Below, piece by piece: positions 22,131 through 32,145 of a DNA stretch of 64,000 bases (position 1 is its first letter; every line of letters starts with the position of its first letter). Position numbers and translations under genes: made by a program. Origin of the DNA: Desarmillaria ectypa (lineage: Eukaryota; Basidiomycota; Agaricomycetes; Agaricales; Physalacriaceae); contig JAUDYN010000006.1 of the NCBI GenBank assembly GCA_030407005.1, forward strand, positions 434,001-498,000. Direction: 5' to 3'. The notes beneath the pieces were generated by a model that was not told where the DNA came from, did not search any database, and worked only from the letters and a program-made list of their open reading frames with translations.

Positions 22131-23252
22131 TCAGCCTAGTAGCACTTTATATGCTGGACTAGTGATGATATGTACTTGCAAGTACACAGTTATATCATTA
22201 AATAGGAATGGGACATTCCTTGCTAGTCCTAAGGTTTTCTCAAGCTGACCATTCACACTCTGCATATGAATAGTTATGTCAGGATCCCATGCTATTCCTA
22301 GCCTAGTTGCAATGGTACTAGCCATCGATACTATCTGTGAGCCACCATCAACTACACTTTCTTCTTCACCTGCACCATTAATTAAAGGATAGACAGCTCG
22401 CAGACTAGCTGAGTCTTTGGCAACTATTACCTGCTTAGGCTTTTCTCCTGGTGCTAGTGAATCGAGATACTGTAGATATGGGTCGGTCATAATCAAGGAC
22501 CCAGTGGGAATTAAACCCATACTGAATTGCGCTGCCATGAATGTTACAGATGGCAAATTGGAAATGTCGATCGCATCTGCATTCAAGGACAAGGCCTCAT
22601 TAGCTGCGTTTTCTTCATCAATAGACTTGTCAAATGGCAATGGGTCAGACTTGGGTTCTGTCTCCCCCACACTATACATCTGTTCTGTTACTGGCTGAGC
22701 CAAAATTCGTTTCTTAGCCATTAATTTGGCAATTTCTTTTCTTAGAGGCTCAGACAGGTCCATGAGCTCTTCTGCATTCAAGACTATAGGTGTTTTCAAT
22801 ACTTTAGATGCGACATCCTGCACTCTACCCTCCTTATGGATGGGTGCCATATGTTTATATGCTGGTGTCTTGGATTCCTCGAATCTCACTTGGTTTTTCT
22901 TTTTGTTTGTGCTATCTGATGGGAGGGGCACAAAACTTACACTCGGAACTTTTCTAAATGGCAGTTCTCGATGTGGGGCCTCATCCTCATCACTGCTAGC
23001 ATCTTCTACTGTCACCAGTTTCTTACTAGTGGGTTTAATGGTAGGTATTTCTACTACAACCATCTTACTAGTGGGTACTCGTGGTGCAGGTTCTTCTTTA
23101 TTATATTCATTATATTCATCAGACACTGGTTCAACCACTTTCTTTGCATATTTCTTCGGTTCAGTTCCCTTGGGTCTATTTTTAAAATGGTCCTCCGGCT
23201 GTTTATGGGGAATAGTCATAGGGATTGATGTATTCTTCCCTGTAGCCTTCAT
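22131..23252 (-). pseudogene. E2 protease region of gag-pol
   Basis: Retropepsin-like domain with the catalytic triplet as DGGSQIVSM (about 22340-22370) in place of the usual DSG, then NVPFLFNDITVYLQVHII. The frame ends in LLG-stop-PFDVLTESVI, a TGA where LLGRPFD is expected, and continues open to about 21960. Its first Met overlaps the end of the gag frame in TGATG at 23248-23252, a -1 relation that could be a frameshift or a coupled restart. Confidence 0.8.
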
Positions 23253-25066
23253 CAGACCCTTTCGAAACCCTGTTGGGAAGACTCACCACTGCTAGTGCGC
23301 ATGGCAACATACTGACTATCAAAATTTTGGTCACTAGCTGCAGTCTGACTACTGGCCTGGTTGAATAGCAACTTCATTTGATTCAAGAAAACATTAGGAT
23401 CAAATGATTGATTCAATGTTTGACTACTTGTAGATGGAACAGGTGTTTGTAACAACTGAGGCTGAACAGTAGATTGAACAGGCATTGAAACATGAGTGCT
23501 AGTCTGCCAATACTGCAGGTCTTGACAAAGTCTATCGATCACTTCATCCCTAGCGTCTCGTGGCCTATTGGCATACAAAGAAGTGTTATCAGGTAGGCTG
23601 ACATTAAATATTCCAGCCGGCCCACTGACATCCTCCCAGAACATCTGTTCTTGCTTCTTATTCAACATTGCTAGCATTTGATCCATTGGACAGAGGTGCG
23701 CTGGTTCACGTGGGATTGGATTACCATCGGCCATCATAAACTTGTGGTCGACAAACTTCAACAATCCTTCTGCTAAGTGCTTCTGGACATTCTGACAATC
23801 TCTTACGTAGTGCCCAGGTTTCCAGTCGTACCAGCAGTTGTCAGAAGGGCCTGCTCCTGGGTGTTCATTCTGTGGTCATGATTGCCTTGGCAAGGAGCTA
23901 TTATTTCCACCTTGTTGAAAGGCTTTCAATATTTGTTCTTGGCGCTCCTTTGCCTGTTTCTCACTCACATCAATGCGATCGAGTAAAGTAGCTACTTGCT
24001 GCTTTACTTCTTCAAATTCTGCCTTGAATCCAGAACCACTAGTGGCTCCAGTAGATGATATACTTCCACTAGTCGCCGACAGAAGGTAACTAGTGGAGCT
24101 GTTGAGAGCAATATCATCAGCTTCAGCAACAACCTCATTGAGGGTGTGCATATCTTCCTGTCTTTTCATGGGTCTTGCAGCAACCGGTGCAGCAGAACTA
24201 CTGACACCAGCAGCAACAGCAGGTGCACTTGTCATGCTTTTGAATCCATGCTTGATACTCAATCGCAATGCGATGTTTTCTCTAAATGCAGGAGACAACG
24301 ACTCAGTGAATTTCTCCACTAGTTCTCGATTCGTGACTAGCACCAGAGGTTTCTGCAGCTTCTTAGCTTCGGTCAAGAATCTACGCTTGAACTTCAGATA
24401 CAACTTGCACTCATCAGCCCCAAGGTTTGAGAACTTTTGCGATATATGCGTGAGCCTCTCCCAAGTGCCTGTCTCTGCGTCTGCCGCCTCTGGATAGTTT
24501 TTCAAGATAGCTTCCTTGAATTCGTCGAAGGTGCCACTATCATACTCCTCTAGGGTTTGCCATTCTTCTTTGGTACATGCATCCATATACCTTACTAGCT
24601 TCTTCTTCTTCTCGTCGTTGTCGGTGATGCTGTAGTCAGAGAATAAATCCTCCATTTGCCCAAGGAAACGATGCAAGTTCTCTGGTTCTTCACTATCAAA
24701 CTTGGGCACGTCCCTAGATGTTGGTCTAGGCATCTTTTGGTTGTTAGTCAACATGGACAGTCTACTAACGGTTTGAATGGACTGTGAGTTCGTTTGTCCA
24801 GGTACTAGTGATATTCTATCTTCACTAGGGAAGGAAGGTCTTGGCCTTAGGCATGGTGCGATGGGTCTAGTCTGTTGAGCTGTTAAGTTCACGTTGATTC
24901 GCTGCGCTGTCCTAGCTTGTGAGCTATTGGGTGGTGCAGTTGCACTTCGTTTCTGCTTTAACAAGTCGTAGTTAGACGGAGATCCAACACCAGCAGCTCG
25001 TGAATTGGCTGTTGATCTTCCTCTTGGTCTCGAGGTAGCACTATTAGGTGCTAGCCTTGAAGACAA
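23252..25066 (-). pseudogene. E2 gag (two open pieces)
   Basis: The first piece (23876-25066) holds a Ty3-type capsid region: PTSRDVPKFDSEEPENLHRF (about 24690-24750), LVRYMDACTKEEWQTLEEY and FKRRFLTEAKKLQKP. A TGA for Arg (RQS-stop-PQNEHPG, 23874) separates it from a zinc-knuckle-like stretch CWYDWKPGHYVRDC (about 23800-23845), in which the second Cys is Asp, and a C-terminal piece (23252-23764). The first codon listed is TTG; the frame is open upstream past another TGA near 25070, and the true Met is not visible. Confidence 0.82.
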
Positions 25067-25228
25067 TGCTCATGCGGGCTCTGTAGTTCTAGCTTTGCCC
25101 TTCGCTTTCGCTGAGGCTTGGTTAGACAGATTGCGTACAAGCTACTAGGTTTGAACAGTAGTTTATTTAACAAGACTAGTGTCAAATAAGTGTCTTTTAT
25201 TCAACAGGATTATCAAGTCTGAAACCCC

Positions 25229-25245
25229 CCTCGCGGTGGGCTCCA
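25229..25245 (-). promoter_or_regulatory. E2 primer binding site
   Basis: Two bases after the 5' LTR, the minus strand reads TGGAGCCCACCGCGAGG. It starts with TGG as expected for pairing with a tRNA 3' CCA end. The matching tRNA would end CCTCGCGGTGGGCTCCA; I could not assign its isotype. Confidence 0.65.
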
Positions 25246-25247
25246 GA

Positions 25248-26706
25248 TGATGTGCTTGGTAACGGCAAGTGACAAAAGAATTAGGGAATGGCAATGAACA
25301 CCAATCACACTAAACCTCTTACTACTCTACACTTAATCACCAATATTGAATTCGGGCGGTTTCGAGTATGATGGAAGCACTCTGCAGACTTCAATAATCA
25401 AGTACAATTGTCTTAAAGACGTTTTATTCGTTACTAGTGAGTTTATACAAAGTACTACTCGTACTAGTGGGGTGGGTAAGACACAATTGGATAAGAGTGA
25501 CTTGGTTTGAGCTACTGCGCTCGTTCTGACTGAAACGGCTTCAGGCTGGTGGCGCTCTTAACCCTATACTGCTTCCTACAAGTGATAAACACTTGACCAG
25601 TCGCACTCTTGGCTGACTAGTGGCGCTCTTGGCCTTAGAATAAACTGATGGCACTCTTGGCCCTATACTGCTTCCTACAAGTGATAAACACTTGACTAGC
25701 CGCACTCTTGGCTAACTAGTGGCACTCTTGGACTAAGAATAAACTATAACTCTGAGAACTTTGCTTGAACTAACTTCAAAACACTCCAGACCTTTGCAGG
25801 ACACAACAGTGACTCTAATGGACTTCAATTCAATGCAATTCTATGGGTGACTTAGCGACTATTAATCACTTCATCAAGGTTAAGCACAAAAGCCTTTAAT
25901 TGGGGACACCAGTTACTACCAGTGAGGGCTCAACTGCAGGGATGGCTTGCCTGCTTTGCACGAGCACCCATCCCACTACTTATATACTACTGAGGCAAAA
26001 CTATAAATATCATCTGGGTATAGGGTATATTGGTAAGGATTTCTTGGCTAGTCACGAATAATGGTGAATAATCACACAATAGTCGGTCTAGTCTGTTTTC
26101 TTTTCAAATATTCGGTCTAGAGACTCCACAGTTGGTCTTTCCACGCCCTTGGCACAACTACATGCCCTAGTAATGCGGTTATATGGATATCCGGATATTG
26201 GTGCCTGTAACAGCTATCTGATCATGATCGAGGGTGCAGTCTGGCTCCACTAGCATCGATCATAAGAGATCTATATCAAAATAGTCGGATCTGGGCTCAA
26301 GGTTAATCCATTCCTAATTTATTTCTAAGTCCTGTTTCAAGATTGCCATGTGACTAGTTATCCTGACTTAGGTGTTTATGCCCAGTCTGGGCTGCTAGTG
26401 ACAGAACTTCATGAGATCTGTGTACTCTGCTTCTAGTTTTGGTGTGCTAGTAGCATCCTTCATTTGCTAGTGGCTGTATTTCACTTAGTCCTGCTAGCAT
26501 TCGAGTTACTAGTCTGGCCGGCTGGTAGATTTAACCCACTAATGGTGTTGCATCTAAGTCCTGGCTCTACCAGTTGCTTACTGCTTTTAACTATCAGCTC
26601 GAAGCCTCAGCTATAGTCTTTTATGTATCACTAGTATAGGATAGATGTGCAATAGTATTGTTACAAAATCGCAAAATCTAGGTGTGAATGCGTAGACGGC
26701 ATATCA
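25248..26706 (-). repeat. E2 5' LTR (1459 bp)
   Basis: Same length and 99-bp tandem duplication as the 3' copy. Differences from 15990-17448 are mostly transitions, with a few transversions (for example near 26446 and 26510). It would hold the active promoter on the minus strand, with a TATATAAGTAG motif near 25980. Confidence 0.92.
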
Positions 26707-26949
26707 TCGTATGCAGTGCTGTAAGATTCTAGAGCTCATATTCAGATGGATGTGGTAGAGGGTCATCTATCTCTGTATAGTGCACTGTTCTGCTTTTGAA
26801 CTATGTAGGATCCTGCCAAGCATATCCTCTCATGAAGCAAGGTAAATAGCTGGTATAATCTTTGCTTGGGGTATCCACTAATTCCATCTCATCATAGTCA
26901 CACCAACTCATGGCAGATTCTTTTAGACTCTCCTCTCACAGTGCCATCC

Positions 26950-28354
26950 AGTTAATGTTTGTGTTGGCAGCCTCCATAAAGCATGACATGTCAGTTCACC
27001 TAGCAGTTAGCTCAGATCGACTTTCCTGCATGCTTTGAATATGACTGCTTCAGATATTTGGTTGACTTGCATATAGTGCATATGTGCTTGTAGTGACAGG
27101 TGTCTGAGTTGCACCTTCCAGCATTCCAATTCCTATAGATCTCCTCTTTATTGCATCAACATTTTCTTGGGCTACTCCCTCCAGTGCCTGCAGATGGAGT
27201 TGCATAGGCAGCACCTCCAGTCTTGAGATGAGCAGTCTTGAGATGTTGGAATTTTTGGATATCACTGAATAGGACATCTTGGCACATTGCGATGAAGTTC
27301 TGAATTGCTCTATCATATGCAATGACTTGTTCATGCATTGACATGTCATAGACTAAAAAAAGGTCATTGATGTACTTGTAGTAAGTGCAGAGTTCTGCCT
27401 CTCTTCCCCCAAATACATAAGCAACTGCTCTTTCAAACAGGTTTCACACTTGGATCCACTGACTATAGTTCTTGACCTTGATGGCTGGCTTGGTGGATGG
27501 CAACTGAAGGATGAGTCTAGTTGCGAGCATGTGGGAAGATGTATCAGTAATTTTGGTGAAGTGGAAATTGCCAAGTATCTCATCAAAGTTGATGGCAGTG
27601 CCAGCCAGGATTGACTTGTAGCCAGTGTCTATGAATGTAGGTCTGTTGAACATGTTGGAGAGAATGCAGAAGGCTTCCTTGGGATTTCAAGAATAGTTTT
27701 CAAGTTGCTTCTGAACATATCTATATTTTTCAGAGAGTGTAGCATCAGTAAGAATGTGTTCAACTTCCCAGCCAAGTAAGCTGTGGTCAAGTTCTGGGTG
27801 TTTGTTGGTGTGACCTTCATCCTGTCTATTAGAGTTCTCTTCAAAGCTGGACAAGCTCTGAGTGTGGGAATGAGAGGTCTGACCTTGTCACCTCCTATTA
27901 TTGAGATGTCCTCAGTCTTGATTGGGAGAGGATAACTGTCTCTCTCCCTGATGTGGGCACTCTCTACTGTTTTGCCATCCATCGTGATGGCCATCTTGTC
28001 TGTGAGCCTCTCCTGCAAGATCCTCACTCTCACTGTCAGATCCTTGGATATGATGACCCCAAGCCACTGCATCAGCAACTTGTCTCTTGTGGGAGTCAAG
28101 TTGTGCAGGGTCATCCAGGAATCTATGGCAGGTGCAGACTTGGTGAAGGTGCAGGGTGATTTGGGCTGTGACCATACCCTTGCTGATAGTCCCATCAATG
28201 AACTGTTAGATATATTGCTGTAGCTCTCATTGAGCATTGGCTCAAATCTCTGCATGAGGGTCTTCCCTCCTGTTCTCCTCCCATGGCCTCCATGGCTGTC
28301 TGTTGGTCTGTTGAGCAGTTTGTCCATCCACTGGGGGGCCATAAGACATATCAA
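26950..28354 (-). pseudogene. Element H gag-like ORF, broken
   Basis: The minus strand contains the nucleocapsid-type protein that precedes RT in fungal DIRS/Ngaro elements. Recognised segments are TYYKYINDLFLVYDMSMHEQ and VIAYDRAIQNFI (about 27280-27390) and a zinc-finger-like GRCNSDTCHYKHICTIC (about 27070-27125). The frame is interrupted by TGA where Trp is expected (QWIQV-stop-NLFERA, about 27446) and by stops near 27150 and 27010. The N-terminal part (to 28354, starting MICLMAPQWMDK) is open but not recognised. The stretch 26707-26950 continues towards RT with further stops. Confidence 0.75.
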
Positions 28355-28393
28355 ATTGAGTTTTTTAAAGATGGGATATGAGCAATATTCAAG

Positions 28394-28890
28394 TAAAGAT
28401 GTAAACTACCAAGGCAGTGAGAACTAAGCAACAGAGAGAGAATATTAGATCATACCTGGCAAGATGGTGAGGGCACAATGGAGAGAGGCTGGTCTCTCCA
28501 TTTTCCCCTGCTTGCCAGGTGTCATCACTAAATCAAATATGTGCTGACTCTGCTTGCAACCTGTCTGGTGGGAGTTACTGAGTGCTATCAAGATAAGAGT
28601 GGGAGTTCAACTCACTTATATTCTCCTCACTTGCAGCCTCAAAGGCAGAGGGAATATAGACTCACTTGCAACCTGAGTTAGGTGGAGAGTGAGGGAGATG
28701 TGGAAAGTGTTAATATAGCAACGATTCATGCACATTGTCCTTCTCACTTGTGGCCTTGCTAATACAAAAGGTGGAGAGGATCTGTGTCTCACTTTCAGCC
28801 TGAGAGGTGGAGACACATGAGTGGAGTGGGTGAGCATCGGTACATGGGTACTCACTCAATGATTACTCTTGTGTAAACTACATCTAAACC
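28394..28890 (-). repeat. Element H split repeat A1 (497 bp)
   Basis: The 5' terminal repeat of H on the minus strand and a direct repeat of 2579-3075. It stands alone, without B, as required for Ngaro-type split repeats. Confidence 0.87.
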
Positions 28891-29252
28891 CAACTAAAAA
28901 GGACTTCAGGAATAGGGATGCTAATCTAAAGAGGGTTTACAGTGACAATGTATATGGCTATGCAAACCTAAAGAGGAATTACTGCAACCTATCAACAATA
29001 TTTCACCTATGTAGAGATGATTTACAGTGGCATAGAAATGACTTTTAATAACTTCATCTATCTAAAGAGGAATTATGACGGCCTAAAAAGGACTTTTAAA
29101 TCTGCACCAACCTAAAGAGGAATTACAGTGGCCTAGAGAGGACTTTTCACCTGCCTAAAGAGGACTTCTGGTGATCGATGTGTGGCTAGAAAGCTGGCTT
29201 GGGTGGTCCAAAAGAGAGCGAGTGTGCAAGACAAGACTACTACTGGAGCTCG
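28891..29252 (-). repeat. Element C leader with degenerate CCTAAAGAGGA repeats
   Basis: On the plus strand, variants of CCTAAAGAGGAATTAC and CCTAAAAAGGACTTTT recur about ten times between 28891 and 29170 at irregular 20-50 bp spacing. The array continues for one copy at 2348-2356 on the other side of H. It lies between the primer site and gag of element C, where packaging signals are found in other retroelements. Confidence 0.7.
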
Positions 29253-29264
29253 GGGCCCATAACC
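29253..29264 (-). promoter_or_regulatory. Element C primer binding site (half-tRNA type)
   Basis: Directly after the LTR end TTACAACA the minus strand reads GGTTATGGGCCC. This matches the Drosophila copia site, which pairs with the anticodon region of initiator tRNA-Met and not with its 3' end. It is absent at the left LTR, which is flanked by the duplication instead, confirming orientation. Confidence 0.82.
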
Positions 29265-29724
29265 TGTTGTAATTATTGCAGTGGGAGGTGTTGTGAAAAA
29301 TGGGGGATGAATAGATCAGTTTGTTCCCAGTTAGTACATGCACGGTGTCAGGCCAATAGTATTGCGCTTGGCTGAGCTCTGCAAACGCATGCAGATGTAC
29401 ACTACTGTACCTACTTATATACTAAATGCTAATGTACTAGAATGTTCTACAACTTTCCTAATATTTCTCTCTTAATCAGCAAGTTCGGCATGATGCCGGA
29501 TTGCCATCATCTCGGCTCAACTCTCAAATCCCAACAGGAGGCTTGCTGAGTAGAAAATACTAAATTATTGACTACTAGAGCTCAGGACGAGCTCCTTAAA
29601 TACTACAGAATGTATCTAGAATGTTCTACTAAAGTACCTAATTATATCCTAGTATTGTGCCAAATTGATGGTACCGAAGGTTCGGGAATCTTCTGGCACG
29701 TGCTTGAAGTTGCAAATCCCAACA
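29265..29724 (-). repeat. Element C 5' LTR, interrupted
   Basis: 460 bp including a 248-bp nested LTR and its 5-bp duplication; without these it is 207 bp, the same as the 3' LTR. Ends CAACA at 29724, followed by TGAAC. Confidence 0.9.
29289..29536 (+). mobile_element. Copia-type solo LTR inside the element C 5' LTR (248 bp)
   Basis: Termini TGTTG and CAACA; flanked by GGAGG (29284-29288, 29537-29541). The empty site is visible in the left LTR of C at about 1314-1318. It shares its ends and a CTAGAATGTTCTAC-like block with the LTR it entered, so it is a related family. The orientation given is nominal because the termini are symmetrical and no internal region remains. Confidence 0.88.
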
Positions 29725-29729
29725 TGAAC

Positions 29730-30875
29730 AAAAGAACATGTGCAAGGATGTGATTGAAAACAACATTCGAAGACCTTTCGTTGGTTCCTCCTAGATTGCA
29801 GATTGTTGTGACTTTCTTGCACTTCCTATCCTCTCGCTGAAGCTGTACAGGGTGGGAAGGGGAAGATGAAGTTCAAGTGTGCTCTTCTGTGGATTGATAC
29901 TATCCTTCTGAGCGTTGGAAATCCAGCAGGAAGAAAATACGGTGCTCGTTTCGCAAGTGCGAACGCAACTTATCAGAAAGGTATTCTTCTACAACCATTC
30001 TAGCGCACAAAATCCCTGGGGAGACTATTGTCGTGCCGAGAGAATGACAGGTAAAAGAGCGCTGATATCCGATCCTTGTCCTGCTTGCAACTATTAGATA
30101 CGCCTTCTCGGGACCGGTGATAGAGAAATGTACGGACATTAGCATGTAAGTGGGAATTAGGAATTGACGCTTCTAGATGAACGATATAGGGTAGTTTGGT
30201 GCCGTATGCAATTCGCCACCGTCAAGTCAAACGATTCGATCTGTGGCAGTTATCCCGAAACTCAACAGATTAATATAAAGAAAGACTTACAACGTTTAGA
30301 AACTGTGCTCATCTTTTGCGGCGGAGTACCTGGTAAATGGTTTCCAAATCTTGAATATAGACGGTTTGCAGCTTTAGGCGTTGTGGAGTTTCTCCTGGCG
30401 CCGGTAAGATAACATGCTTCGACTTCGGAGGACAGCCTTTTCGGGACATGAGCAAAAGTGTACGAGCTGTTACATAACGCACAAGGGACCTCTTCACTTC
30501 ATGGTGGCGTTCTGGGCGGAGATGGGCAGAGAAGAGCCGAAAAATTTCTGCCATTCTCGTATCCGCGAGAATCCATAAAAGAGTGCTCTCCCAGCAAGAG
30601 AGGTCACAGTATCATCCACCTGGGACCGTGCAGTGAAAATTAATACCCAGGTAAGATATTTCATTTGCACCGGCTCCAAGAGCTCACGCCTGAAATATTT
30701 CTATGAGTAAGAACAAGGCAAACTGACAGACCATCTCTTCGTGGGTCAAGCCATTTCCAGATTGGCCGATTTTGGTGGGATTCTTATGCATGGAGAGCGC
30801 GCGTACATTCTACTGTGCACTATTAACAATCTGTACCTAAAAGCAAAAAAAGGGCATATGATTAGCGAACCTCTC
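29730..30875. other. Right flank of the nest, no recognisable gene
   Basis: Only short open frames (up to about 82 codons) on both strands, none with a recognisable motif. CpG frequency is again that of unique DNA. Confidence 0.55.
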
Positions 30876-32145
30876 TCAGTCGTCCTCAAGGTCACTCCCA
30901 TCCTTATTCCAACCAGCCTCCGCCAACTCCGCCTCCCAGGGAGAGCGGGCTTCTTGGGGTGCCAGAGGAACAGAGGTCCTGCAGTTGTCTATAATGAATG
31001 TATGGAGTAGCTGGTTAACACTGGAAAAATATCAGTCGTCCACCCTGGTAGCCTGAAGCAATTCTACTTACATATCCCCATGTGTTATAACACCGAAGTG
31101 TGGAGCCTCTGGTATGGCGGTCAGGCTGACCTCTACTGCAGCATCTTTTAGCTGTTGCATAAACTTTTCTGAGTATTCCTGAGGGTATGCGATGCTCCCT
31201 AGGCAATGGACCAACTTGACTGGGACACGTATCCGAGAAAGCTGGTCCTTGGTGTACTCCTTTCGGTTGTTTATAAAATCAACCTGGGCTCTGTCATACT
31301 GCTCGGAGCACCCAGGACGATAATTCTTCAAGGCCTGAGGAAGTGAGATATTAGTTAGCCTAAAGTGATAGTTAGTTATAATGGAGCGGCTTCGGGAACT
31401 GCAGCTGTACGCACATGTTCGCTAAGCTGTTGGGATTGTTGTTAAAACTTAATTGATGGGCACCGTAGACCGCATCAGAGAGGGCCATCATGTTCGGTGA
31501 GCCTGTCTTGAAAGCTTCCTTCCAGTATTCTGCTATTTCCCGGCGGCCATCGGCGACATCTGCCGGCTACATGCATTATTAATCTCTCTGGCTTAAGCAC
31601 GTCAATGAGCGCACCTCCTCCAACCCTAGCGGCGACACAAGGAAAAGAGAAGCAACTTTGTTTGGGTAGTACACAGCGAGGTTGATTGCCACCATACTGC
31701 CCATCGACAAGGCCACGACGTGGCAGACAGGCAATTTAATCTTATCCTATTGAACCTCGCAACTCAGTTACACCTCGTTGAACAAAGAGTTAATTACCAT
31801 AAACAACGCGAGGTCTTCAGCAGTGTCCTTTGCACTGTAACCTTCGGGAAGCGGATCGCTCGTCGTGAGACCATGAAATCTAAGATCCACTGCAACACAG
31901 TTGAATCTTCTTATCTGTGGGTCTTCAAATTGCCCTAAAACAAATGTCAACCTAACTGTTTTTCGGCGGTAAGGGACGGCATGCGACTAACGTTGGAAGA
32001 TTTGTGATCCTAGGTAGACCCCATGAATAAACAGCAATGTTGGTAGATTTTTGTCGATAGAGATGGCTGAAGAAGCTGATGGTGTTGATATTGTGTAGTT
32101 GAACGTGGTCTTTCCAGTGCTCGACTTGACCGTGGCCGTAGGCAT
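30876..32145 (-). CDS. Alpha/beta-hydrolase fold protein (6 exons, 328 aa)
   Basis: Exons 31992-32145, 31798-31934, 31615-31746, 31411-31566, 31072-31334 and 30876-31020; the total of 987 nt closes in frame and all introns are GT-AG (48-76 nt). The protein has LLFIHGVYLGSQIF (oxyanion region), VAVDLRFHGLT, the nucleophile elbow VALSMGSMVA (Ser in ALSMG, a variant of GxSxG) and the catalytic His in APHFGVITHGD. The acid position in VKLVHCLGSIAYP lacks the usual Asp, so activity or acid placement may differ. No signal peptide is seen. The substrate cannot be inferred. The start MPTATVKSS is the only Met preceding the fold. The next genes are not in an operon; the GST, dehydrogenase and transporter genes to the right may share a catabolic theme. 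Confidence 0.85.

Larger units (their letters stand above)
15990..26706 (-). mobile_element. Element E2: Ty3/gypsy retrotransposon with ACTAGT-rich sequence
   Basis: Two 1459-bp LTRs (15990-17448, 25248-26706), plus-strand termini TGATGTGC and GCATATCA, flanked by the 4-bp duplication TCGT (15986-15989, 26707-26710). Reading frames run on the minus strand: gag, protease, RT, RNase H, integrase. Frames are broken by four TGA codons in place of likely Arg and by two frame changes, so this copy is inactive. The LTRs are about 97 percent identical by eye. CpG is retained far better than in E1 and H, which suggests the most recent insertion. ACTAGT and TAGTG motifs are strongly enriched throughout. 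Confidence 0.92.
2361..28890 (-). mobile_element. Element H: Ngaro/DIRS-type tyrosine-recombinase retrotransposon, split by two gypsy insertions
   Basis: On the minus strand it contains a gag-like ORF (26.9-28.35 kb), an RT-RNase H region and a tyrosine recombinase. Terminal architecture is the split direct repeat typical of Ngaro/PAT elements: A1 (28394-28890), ORFs, B1 (3076-3182), A2 (2579-3075), a 111-bp spacer, then B2 (2361-2467). Both A copies are 497 bp and both B copies 107 bp. No target duplication is seen, as expected for tyrosine-recombinase integration. Removing E1 and E2, each with one duplication, leaves about 5.8 kb. It inserted in the leader of element C. Many TAG/TGA codons show it is dead. 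Confidence 0.87.
1295..29724 (-). mobile_element. Element C: gag-only Ty1/copia-like retrotransposon, host of the whole nest
   Basis: The two LTRs (1295-1501 and 29265-29724, the latter carrying an insertion) start TGTTG and end CAACA. They are flanked by a perfect 5-bp target duplication TGAAC at 1290-1294 and 29725-29729. On the minus strand the order is 5' LTR, primer binding site GGTTATGGGCCC, a leader of short repeats, gag with one zinc knuckle, a GAGGAGGAG polypurine tract and the 3' LTR. No protease, integrase, RT or RNase H remnant lies between the knuckle and the 3' LTR. Without the nested elements it would be about 1.65 kb. The primer site matches the half-tRNA-iMet site known from Drosophila copia. 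It is non-autonomous, resembling the gag-only (TR-GAG) elements described in plants. The large insertion in its leader is element H. Confidence 0.88.

Noticed and set aside
1295..29724. Element C lost its pol because H inserted there
   Set aside because: H sits in the leader, upstream of gag; the sequence on both sides of H is leader, and the gag-to-LTR interval is undisturbed.
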